From assembly GCF_023101765.2 (NCBI RefSeq), contig NC_064240.1:4960001-5024000 (forward strand): DNA of 64,000 bases. The letters run 5' to 3'. A model generated the notes under the pieces. It worked only from the letters and a program-made list of their open reading frames with translations. It was not told the origin of the DNA and ran no database searches. A program made the translations under genes and the position numbers. The DNA comes from Spodoptera frugiperda (lineage: Eukaryota > Arthropoda > Insecta > Lepidoptera > Noctuidae). This document shows positions 22,642 to 32,400 of this stretch, in pieces (within the stretch, counting starts at the first letter, position 1; every line of letters starts with the position of its first letter).

Positions 22642-24037
22642 CGTTGTCGTTATCATCGTTGGTAATTTTGTCGTAATTATTTTCCAGGAGCCGCTACATG
22701 GGTGATGGGATCTGTGGGTACTTTTGGCACTTTATTCAAAGTCAAAGTATTTATTTCAAATAGACTAGGAAGGCAATTTTGAACGTCAAAGCTAATATAA
22801 TAATATTAATAACGTCTATCTGTCGGTCAGTCCTCTAGTGAAGCTATTTGCTCGTTCCAAACTCCATAGGTTACTCTTTTACAATCAGATTCACAATACA
22901 ATTCTTGGTTACATTGTTTCGATTGCTTCAATTATGTGAGAACAATGTAAAACTAATATTCAGTCAAAGTGAATGAAAAAGAAAATAACCTTGAGGACAA
23001 CAAAATCAATGCAGTCTGGAGCTGACCAGTCCCAGTTGACAGCGCCCGTTCACGAACATGACACGTACACCAGCACCGCCCAACTCAACCATATTGCAGG
23101 GAATCGAGCGATCCAATGCCCGTGCCACCGCCAATGAGACCTTTGAGTGAGCATGACAACTCCAAGCTGACACAAGTGCATTCTACTAGTCTAATTCAGT
23201 TTTAGGTAATTACAGGGCTCTCACATTTACAATGATCCCATACAAGAATCCCATGAACGACTTACTTATTTTTGCCAATCTAAAGAATGGCTGGCTCAAT
23301 CTATCCTTATGTCTAGTTTCATAATTGTGTCTGTCAGACACTTTGTCAAATAAGTTTAAATTTTTCCTAACATACATAATATTTTCCACAGAATAGAGAA
23401 GAAGAGATAGAAATAGTATACCGCTTGTGTTAGTATCAGAACCAGCGTGGCAATTTTTCTGAAGCCACGCCCAAATTAACACATCTCCAGGATAATCATA
23501 ATATGTCACACTAGCAAAATCTTTCTGTGACTGGTCCGTGTTAAATAGCCTTTAAATCAGCCGTCACCACTTTGAAAAAACACATTAATTACATATTAAT
23601 AGAGTTGACTTTTGTCTACTAATTTTAAAATAAAGAATCTTCTTTTTCAATGCAACATAATTTCAAAAACAAGTTCTGCTACTCGACGCTAGATGTCACT
23701 ATCATAAATGCATTCAATTACGCTGTATTGCTATCATGTTAAGGTTGACATTTGTTTAACTAGCTACTTTATCGCTTGTATTTTCTCTAGTAATGTTCTG
23801 ATATCGAAAGCTTACTTATCGATATAATTAAAATGTTCAACACATTTTAATACTCGTATACATTATAATATTTTATCTTTCTATAGAAATAAACATCTTT
23901 CCTTGTAAAACTGTAAATATATATGTTTTTCTTTTCTAAACTATAATTTTAAAGAGATAATAGTTGAAGGATTTAGATTTATTAGTATACAGAATAATAA
24001 AATAAGTATATATGTATTTGAAGTAAGCAGCGTCCTC

Positions 24038-24075
24038 TGATAAACTAATGTAGACTTTTCTACATTAGTTTATCA
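24038..24075. repeat. Perfect 17-bp inverted repeat, 4-nt loop
   Basis: The arms 24038-24054 and 24059-24075 (TGATAAACTAATGTAGA and its reverse complement) are separated by CTTT. Confidence 0.9.
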
Positions 24076-24148
24076 CTGTACTAGTTTCAAGTCACATCGG
24101 GCGCAGCAAACTGAAACTGGACTGAAAAAGTAGTAGTATCTATCTATC

Positions 24149-24366
24149 TATCATCATCATCAATAGCCTAAACGTGGCCACTGCTGACCAAAGGCCTCTT
24201 CACGCACGGAGAAAGTTTGAGCATTGATCACCATGCTTGCCAAATGTGGGTTGTCGATTTCAAACTTATAATAGGTAATTAGAAAATAATAAGCCCAGGT
24301 TTCCTCACGATGTTTTCCTTCACCATTTGTCAGTGGTGTCTTAATGGTCTTAGTTAAGTACATATA
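24149..24366 (-). repeat. RTE LINE 3' tail fragment
   Basis: The start CATCATCATC plus GCCACTGCTGACCAAAGGCC corresponds to the 3' end of RTE elements on the minus strand, like 2461-2515. The rest is 3' UTR-like. A related fragment is at 54655-54870. Confidence 0.65.
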
Positions 24367-26361
24367 ACTCGGAAAGAGTCACATGCCGTTCGTAGTATTC
24401 TAACAAAATTTGTATTGCAAAAATAAAAAATCACACTTTATATATAAATTATTTTTTTATTACAGTCGTAAGTAACAAAAAATAGAAAATAAAACTGAAC
24501 ATTAAACAAAGTTACTTCCCTTCAGTTGGTGGCCAATATTATATAACGTGATTAGGTATTTCTGCCTGCGCAATCTGGAAATTTTATTGATTATTTATAG
24601 TAAAAAATTGCGCATTTTTTTCAGTTATACTCATAATATAATATCTTGTTGTACAACATGGTCCAAACAAATTGTACTAGTTAGTGGCAGGAAACCAATT
24701 TTGTCTTCCAGTCATCTCGATCCATTTTCCTTTTATTTCTGGATCCTTCGGAAATCTAAAACAACATAATTAATGTTTAATAGTTACTTATTATCCATTA
24801 TTTTTGTATTTATCTATATTCGTAATAAAAAGTTTTAATTATATCGACAACTTGTTATCGATAATGTCAATCCCTAAACGGGTAGCAAAATTTTAGATGT
24901 CACGAATGAAATCTTCTAGAACAGCAGGTTTGCGTTTGAAAGAAAGTAGACCCTATCATCTTAGACATAAACTTATATTTAGTTTGTAGATTTAAAAAAA
25001 TATATGTCACTAGTTTTAAGCCAAATATAAATTAAAATAAAATAAAATAGCACTTACCGATGATACGATATACCACTACTAGGCACATTTTTGTCATGGC
25101 TTTCATCTTTTGACTATAAAATAGCACATTTCGTCATTTTTATGTTTTTTTCGATTTTTGACGCTATTTTCCAAGTCTAGTTGACGTTATTACAGTCCAA
25201 CGAAGACTGATATGCGTACAAACGTCTAAATGACGAACATAAGCATATCTGTACTTATCAGGGGCTACGCGTGCCCCGCCTACACACTACTTCTACTTAT
25301 TTTTCTCTGTTCTGTGATATTTTCATAGATAAATTGACATGGTACGGTCATAATATTGATCTCCTTAAACTTTTCCCTGAGAGATTCGCGACGACCAAGA
25401 TTGTATATTATAGCTCTGACGGCGCGCTTTGGTAAAGTAAAAATAGACTCAATGTCAGCAGCCTGTCCCCACAGCAAAATGCCATACGACATGATGCTAT
25501 GGAAGTAACTGAAGTACACTAGTCTTGCCGTGTCTATGTCGGTAAACTGTCGGATTTTCCAGACAGCATAAGCTGCAGAGCTTAATCTTCCCGCTAGAGA
25601 TGTAATGTGAGGACCCCATTCCAATTTGTCGTCTACAGTGATTCTCAGGAAAGTAGTCTCTTTTACAAATTCTAATTTCTCACTATTCAATAATATATCA
25701 CATTTATTACTTTTAACGTTTGGCAATGTTCTGTTATTCCTTATGTTAAATAAAAATTATACTAAACGTGTGTGTTGTCGTAATACCTTATAACTAAAAT
25801 GAATCCAAAGATATTGCCTAGTGCTAATATAAAATATATTTTCGTTTCGTTCGAAAAAAATTACATCTTTAATTAATTTAAATAACATACCTTGTATAAG
25901 AATATTTTTGTGGCAAGAAAACCGAAACTTACAAAATAGCTATTTCTCAGCAGTATCAATCTTGACAGAGTGGTTAAGGGCCGGCGCCCACTGCCGGCAC
26001 GGCACGGCATGGCACGGCCAAGGATTTTAATACAAATTTAGTTATTTTGAACCTTATTTCAATGAATTTAGAATTTATGTTACTTTATTTTGATAACACG
26101 ATACCGCGGTATGCCACGGCATCGGTGGTATCAAAATAAAGTACCATAAAGGATTTTAATACAAATTAAGTTCTTTTGAACCTTATTTCATTGAATTTAG
26201 AATTTGCAACAGGCAACAGGGTCTGAAGGTTTTTTACTTTATTCGGGAGGAGAAAACATGTGTTTGGTTTTATTACGCATCTGAAAAGAAAGAAAGAAAG
26301 TTGGAAAGGAAAATAATAATAAAAGTTATTTCTTGCTTTTTAGGGTTCCGTAGCCAAATAG

Positions 26362-26747
26362 CAAAAACCGTCCAAGTGCGAGTCGGACTCGTCTACGAAG
26401 GGTTCCGTAGCAGCAAGTAGATGACATAATATAAAAGTTATAAAATAACTTGATTTTACATAGTGTTTGTATGAACGACAAAGTTATATTTGCGGTTTTT
26501 GAAATTCAAACCAATTTTCATTGAAAGTTTCCATTGAAATCTCCAACATATATTTTTTTTAGTTTTCTCACTCTTTTATTTTAAAAGTTAGAAGCCCCCC
26601 CCCCGTCTAACTTTTAACTTTGGAAGCGTCTAACTTTCAAACGATTGATTTTGAGGAAAAACCATTTTCTTAATGATGAATAATAGACATCTTAATGTCT
26701 TTAAAAAAGACATTAAGGCGAGTCCGACTCGCACTTGGCCGGTTTTT
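26362..26747. mobile_element. MITE-like element, uninterrupted copy
   Basis: This is the intact counterpart of 2346-6290. Its inverted ends are CCGTCCAAGTGCGAGTCGG and CGAGTCCGACTCGCACTTGG. It contains the empty RTE target at 26465-26476. Confidence 0.72.
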
Positions 26748-26769
26748 TGTTTTTGAATTAGTAAAATAA

Positions 26770-27093
26770 TTATGTAAGTATGTAGAATATTACGTCTTTT
26801 GCAAATGATCGTGCTGTTATCTTGAGGTCCATTCTCATATGAGGGTCAGTTAATATGTATATTATGCAACATACAATAACAATTATCAAAACCAAACATA
26901 GGAACAACGGCACTCCGATTAAAATTTTCCTACAAAGTTTCCAGCTGCAACCTATACGGCCGCCACTTCTACTGCTGTGGTGGCTGCCGGTACCAACGCT
27001 GGCGCTGTCGTTGCCACCGCGTGTTTCACATTTTAAAAATGCTCTTTTACTTTCAGGAACCTTATCACAGTCTGGAGAATGTGTACATGGCAT
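26770..27093 (-). CDS. Small single-pass membrane protein (right paralog)
   Basis: This 107-residue frame starts at an ATG at 27093 (MPCTHSPDCDKVPESKR). An in-frame ATG lies further upstream, but this one matches the start in the left copy. Residues 1-50 are polar, Cys-containing and Ser/Gly/His-rich. Residues about 56-81 form a long hydrophobic segment with several Cys, and the tail ends FAKDVIFYILT. There is no signal peptide, so it is probably a membrane protein with a short exposed N-terminus. The zeste-like gene starts 455 bp away in the opposite direction. The family is unknown to me. See the left paralog (6312-6614) for the unusual divergence. Confidence 0.5.
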   Translation of the reverse strand: MPCTHSPDCDKVPESKRAFLKCETRGGNDSASVGTGSHHSSRSGGRIGCSWKLCRKILIGVPLFLCLVLIIVIVCCIIYILTDPHMRMDLKITARSFAKDVIFYILT

Positions 27094-27547
27094 CTTGATG
27101 CAACCAAGACACCTAATTAATAATATAATAATGGATACAAAGTTTAAATGTTTTGTACTGTTATTGTATTTATATTGAATGTCAAAGGAGAATGCCAAAA
27201 TACGGCTTGTCACGAAGCTTGTCACCGACAATGAATTCATTATAATACCTATTTATATTTTGTTATACAGTAAGTATTATCTCGGGGACATTCCTAAATT
27301 GAACCTTATTAATAACTATGGAGTAACCTCGGATTTACAATACATTCTTTACTCTGAACTTATTATTATATATATAACTTATTATATTCTTTGTTCTGGC
27401 AACACACTTATTTTAAAAGTAAAAAGAAGAACTATTGAATGTAATCGAAAAAGAAATAAATGACAGAACTATCAACCTGACATAAGCGTGTCATCACAAG
27501 ACGCTGTTTGATAATACTAATTTTTATAATATTATTTAATATTCAAA

Positions 27548-27951
27548 ATGATCCAAAAACGCGTTCGCCCCATAAACTGGGTCGAAGAAGAAAAGGTAAG
27601 TCTTGTTAATTGTTTAATGTGTGGTATTTATTTATGATTACAGTGGTTGTATTATTTAAATGTCTTTTCTGTTTTAGCAATTATTTCGTGTCTTTTACAA
27701 AGAACATGCGCAAGTTATTGAAAATAAATCGCTAGATACCAACACGAACAGGACAAAAGCATGGGAGCAAGTTCACACAACGTAAGATCTCTTTTTCGTT
27801 CATAATGAAAAAGGATTGAATTCTAATCTAGTTTTTGTGCGTCTAGTGAACTATATGTATATCAGAAACCCACCTGTACAATTACATGATATATAGATTT
27901 TGCTTGATCTAATTGTTAATTATTATATTCAGGTGGCCAAACGAAAAATAA
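27548..27951 (+). CDS. Short zeste/Myb-SANT-like gene, three exons
   Basis: Exon 1 is 27548-27595 (ATG to GTAAG), exon 2 is 27678-27781 (TTTTAG to GTAAG) and exon 3 is 27933-27951. Together they give 56 residues. The sequence has the spacing of the DNA-binding domain of zeste-type regulators: NWVEEEKQLF, then EHAQVIENKSLD, then RTKAWEQV. The known domain is about 80 residues and goes on after the AWxxI motif, so this product is truncated, and no downstream exon was found. Without the second splice the frame also ends at once. It could be a relic or a very short regulator. The left copy has a stop at codon 15. Confidence 0.45.
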
Positions 27952-28069
27952 ATTTAAATAATGTCATGAATAGCGATTAAACTCTAGAAAGGTAATATAT
28001 ATTTTATATCTACTGTTGCTCATTTTCAACCTTAAAATAAATAAGAATATAACTATTTGTTTATTACAG

Positions 28070-28325
28070 GTCGTCCGCGTAGAACGCGAGTTTGGCGTCG
28101 TCGTCCGTTCTACCGTGCAAGAAGGTGGCCACGATCCTGACTAGTCGACGAGGAGTAGTAGATGTAGCCAGCTTGCTGAGCAGGCCGGCGTGCCAGACGC
28201 GGTCGAACGCCTTCTCCATATCGAGGAATACTACCGCGGCCCGTTACGCGCGGCGACCAGGTCGTGCAGTACCCTCGCAACCTGCTGGGTCGTGGAGTAT
28301 TCGGCCCTGAACCCGAACTGTTCGA
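28070..28325 (-). pseudogene. LINE reverse transcriptase fragment (R1/Jockey type)
   Basis: On the minus strand from 28325 the translation gives EQFGFRAEYSTTQQVARVL, then after a one-base frame break VVFLDMEKAFDRVWH (palm motif with catalytic Asp), and ends with FYADDL (the catalytic box). The spacing between the two motifs is shorter than normal, so an internal piece is lost. It is too short and broken to be active. Confidence 0.75.
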
Positions 28326-28329
28326 CACG

Positions 28330-28725
28330 TGGATTTTCTATCCATGTTTATTCGCATGTAAACTTCACAAATGCAAATTAGGATATTTATGACGTCATCC
28401 GTTGATTTGTTCGCCGATAGGCTGTGCGCCACTATTGTCACCTGTTAGGTACTTGTCAGGTGTCGCCACAAGGTATATGTAAATACTGAAGGTTTAACTC
28501 GAAATAAATAAAAATTAGCTACATCTTTGTATATACTTAAACCTCAATCTAAACTTAATGAGACTTACCTTCTATAAGCAGATCTACCTAATAGCCTCAA
28601 AGAATACTATTCTGGATCCATATGTAAGTATATTTTTGAAAGAAATTTCTTTGAACTCTTAAGCATTGAGGAGTTTCACCTTCCATCATCAGCTCTTTGA
28701 CATGAAATCATCATCAGACATAAAT
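28330..28725 (-). repeat. Inverted partner of the repeat at 16155-16610
   Basis: The reverse complement matches 16155-16610 without the 83-bp MITE, so it shows the empty site. It is followed by about 600 bp (28726-29313) in which I recognise only short repeat words and no gene. Confidence 0.72.
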
Positions 28726-29313
28726 GGCGCCTCTCCAGCCACTTCTCAAAGAGAGGACTTACCGCTGCAATGACAGCGAGCCCAGCCCTCGCTTGTGAAA
28801 ACGTACACCCTACCGAATAAAAAAAGAATCACGCAAATCGGACCAGGGCTGTTTAAGTAATCGATGTTCAAATCTACGAACTATCGTAAACAATGACAAG
28901 TACTTATTATAATCAGAATCACTTTACGTTTTGACGGATAGACGGACAATATAATTTGTATAACTTAAAAAGTCAAGACATCACTGTGTAGGAGTCATGA
29001 ACTGGGTGACGACTGCTCTGTTCGCCCTACGTTATGTAACTGCGGGTTGTGCTGCTGCCCGCCGCCGATTTCAGCTGCACTTGTGCACACGCTGGACCGC
29101 TAAAACTGCGATCAACGTTGCGTATCGCCGATTGACTCTTTCAAGATCTATATTGCAGTCGGATTTTCCTATAGGGCTTTTTATAAGTATAAAAACTATT
29201 TGTCCTTTTTTGTCTGCACGGCAGAAAACCGGCATAAAATGGATAACAACATATGTGATACTGTCTGTCACATATCAAAAGACCACATAACGACTATAGG
29301 TACTAATTATAAG

Positions 29314-29319
29314 TTTATT
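29314..29319 (-). promoter_or_regulatory. Likely poly(A) signal of gene A
   Basis: TTTATT on the plus strand is AATAAA on the minus strand, about 100 bp after the gene A stop codon. Confidence 0.5.
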
Positions 29320-29420
29320 ATACATAACTATAAATAATTTCATATCGAAAACCAAATTCTAAGAAACTCAAGATTCTATCCGGCGTGACAAATAAAATGA
29401 CCAGTTATTTACGAAAAAAA

Positions 29421-32400
29421 TTAATCATTCTTCACTCTGAATTCAGTTCGCATTGTTTCCTTGATTTGTCCAAGAACCAGTTTGAATTGAGTGGAAACCC
29501 TATAGTTGGCTTGGTACTTCTCACATAGATCAATAAACAATGTGTGCATATACTTCAGCACACTGTGGTCTAGGGTTGGGAACATGTGATGTAAGCAGTG
29601 GTCTCCGAATAGGGTCATCACAGCAAAAACGTTGCCGTTTACATCCTTGCGGTCGAGAAGTGCTTCTACTTGGTGCATTCCCCAATCCGGAGTTTCGTTT
29701 CTGTAAAATTATACATATAAGTTTTTATTACTTGAAAATTGTTTTCTTATCAAAAGTTGATATACATACGCTGGTTGATCTCCATCCTTAATAGCATCGG
29801 GGTGATGATGAGCAGCATTTACAGCAATAGAGAAGAAAATTAGGCTGCCAGTACAATTTATCCACAGCCACATGGAAATCACGTCAAGTAAGGGGGCATC
29901 ACTAGCGATTGCCATCCACAATGGAAGTAGTAACCCAATGGCATCGTGCCAACGATAATGGCTTTTGAAAAACCCTTGATAAAGGAATATCGAGAGGAAC
30001 CTGAAATAAGCAAACATCACTTTTATTGATGTATTCATTATCAGGTCGATTGATTATGTGGTAGCCATATTTAAAATATTGCCGTGTGGTGACCAAATAA
30101 CATTGTCTCTACCCCTACTATTACACCATCCCGGAGTCGTAGGTGTGGTATATGTATATTTAACAGATTATCAGCACTCTCTGATAAACCTGATCTTTTC
30201 AAACTGGCGATCTCAAACACGCCAGTTAAGGATAGAAATAATTTAGAATAAAAAGCAACTCCTATTTTGTAGAGACTCTCATGGGCTGCTGATGTACGTG
30301 AAATCCCAGGAAACTCAGGGACATCAGCATGACCTAACTGACAAACACGGGACGAGTTTCTGATATTACTGTAATATAATAAATAATGTACGTATTTTCT
30401 ACATCATATTCTATCCATCCATATTCTATCAATCTTATTTGTGTAAAGTCACATGAGTAGGTTCTCAATACTATAATTAAAGTACTAGCTGTGCCGGCGA
30501 CTTCGTACGCGTAGTAACGTTTTCCCGCGAAAATGTCGATCCTGGAATTTTGGGATAAAAACATACTATGTGCTCTCTATTATGTTACTTATGCCAAACT
30601 TAAATGAAAAAAAAATCAATAAAAGAGGAAATTAAAATACCTACATATACAAAATTAAACTAAAACTATAAACTATGTACTAAAACTATTTATGACGAAA
30701 ACTAATCATAATATATTATATAACTTGTACTTTAATTAAATGAGTTCACTCGTTCCCTAGTTTTTCTAGGGTACCGTCATCAGATCCTGACCATTTTTGG
30801 AAATTTGATGGGTCGACTTTGGCCATCATCTCGCCTGGTGGTAAGCGATGATACGGCCTACGATGAAGCATATCTGCCTATACCAGAAACGGTTATACCA
30901 GAAACATAGACTCCGGTAATGGATTCCACTCCCTAGCAGTTCGCACAAGGGAACTGCTTTTTGTATTGTTTCTAAAGCAAAAAACACCATGCCGGAGCCG
31001 ACCCGGAGTTGATTCGGAGCCGCGCCGTTAAGAGCGGGCACAAGGGCAGTGCGGCACCGTAACGTTATTATGTCGCAGCGGCACCGTAGCAGCGTCGGAC
31101 AGTCTGTTAATGAAAGTTTCTTTGTGACGCAAAACCTCCGACATCGTAACGCACTCACCCCTCCCCGCCTCGACTTGGTGGTTGTAAGTCCGGTGCGGTA
31201 TGATAATATATGCCACAGATATTTCTATGTAAGACGACGCAGCGACACCACACCGGTGCCGCACCACCGCGGCAACGCATCGTGTGCCCTCGCTCTAACG
31301 TGTGAGCTTAACCGCTTTAGCCTAAGTTCAGATGGCAAGCGCTAAGTGTGCGTTTACAACTTTAGACGGCTATAACAGTACAAACAATTACACGCGTTTA
31401 GTGTATGCGTTAGCATGTGTATAGCCTGTGTAAAATGCAGGAGCGCTTTTACAATGATAGTACTGTTTACTACAAATTAATAAGGATTATATTATTTACT
31501 CACCTTTTCATAAAACTTAATAAGAAAATGAAAGGAAAAAAGAATATCTGAGTAATGAAACCCAGTTTCGCATGTAGTGGTTTCTCTTTCCTAGGAATGT
31601 AAAATAGCATTGGTTCTAAAGAACTTAGTTCCAAATCCATCAACGTGTTTGTGTAAAGGTGATGGGACAGCACGTGGGATACTCGGAAGTCCCTGTGAAT
31701 AAAAATAGTCAGTCTGAAGTGAAGTAATGTTGATTCATTGGTTGAGTCACGAATTCCAATGTATGCTGTCTCGATTTTAACATTGAAAAAGTCACAATTG
31801 AACAGAACTGAATTAATTAAATTTTACCTAAAAATTGCTATACGCAAGCCGGTAGATTGTTGGGTTCAAAACAATAAGCCAAACTTTCGTTACCGCGATG
31901 GCTCAGCAACAATGCAACGAAATATTTCCAAAACGGAATATTTACTACAAAATTAAATGTTTATTGTTTTTAACAATTTAACAAAAACCGCCCAAGTGCG
32001 AGTCGGATTCGCCTATGAAGGGTTCCGTAGCAGCAAGTATATGACATAATATAAAAGTTATAAAATAACTTGGTTTTACACAATGTTTGTATGAACGACA
32101 AACTTATATTTGCGTTTTTTGAAAACGTAATATTTCTTAAAAACTTATAATGTTATCTGGTTCAAACCAATTTTCGTTGAAAGTTTCCATTGAAATCTAC
32201 AGCATACCTATATTTTTTTTTTGTTTTCTCACTCTCTTATTTTAAAAGTTAGAGGTGGGGGGTCGTCTCGCTTTCAAACGTTTCAGATAGGTATTGACGA
32301 AAAATGGTTTTAGAAACCTTAATGTTTTTTTTAAAGTCCTATCTATAGACACTCATCACGGTTAGGTTAGCTGAAAAACAATTTTTATTTAATCAGTTCC

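Larger units (their letters stand above)
23387..25316. mobile_element. Non-autonomous hAT-like transposon, 1.93 kb
   Basis: It is flanked by an exact 8-bp duplication ATATTTTC (23379-23386 and 25317-25324). The ends are CACAGAATAGAGAAGAAG and, in reverse, CACAGAACAGAGAAAAAT, an imperfect inverted repeat. An 8-bp target duplication with short inverted ends is the mark of hAT elements. I find no transposase; the interior is AT-rich, with an RTE tail fragment at 24149-24366 and a hairpin at 24038-24075. The left duplication copy retains only its first ~20 bp. Confidence 0.78.
22737..25735 (-). pseudogene. LINE 3' part interrupted by a hAT-like element
   Basis: On the minus strand, 25726-25317 and then 23386-23210 encode the C-terminal part of a Jockey/R1-type reverse transcriptase, with ITVDDKLEWGPHI and YGILLWGQ in the first part. 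The hAT-like element at 23387-25316 splits the frame within the phrase FIYENI. The 3' UTR and (TTTGAC)n tail run down to 22737. The catalytic core lies outside the preserved part. Confidence 0.8.
21896..27966 (+). repeat. Right copy of the segmental duplication
   Basis: It matches 1-7478 in the same orientation. It lacks the RTE LINE, so the empty target is seen at 26465-26476. It keeps a full hAT-like element at 23387-25316 that is reduced to a short stub in the left copy. Beyond 27966 the sequence continues AATAGCGATTAAACTC, which is not found next to the left copy. Confidence 0.93.

Noticed and set aside
28997..29290. A 97-codon plus-strand frame just before gene A's 3' end
   Set aside because: No recognisable domain; the overlapping opposite frame is equally open. 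Treated as chance.
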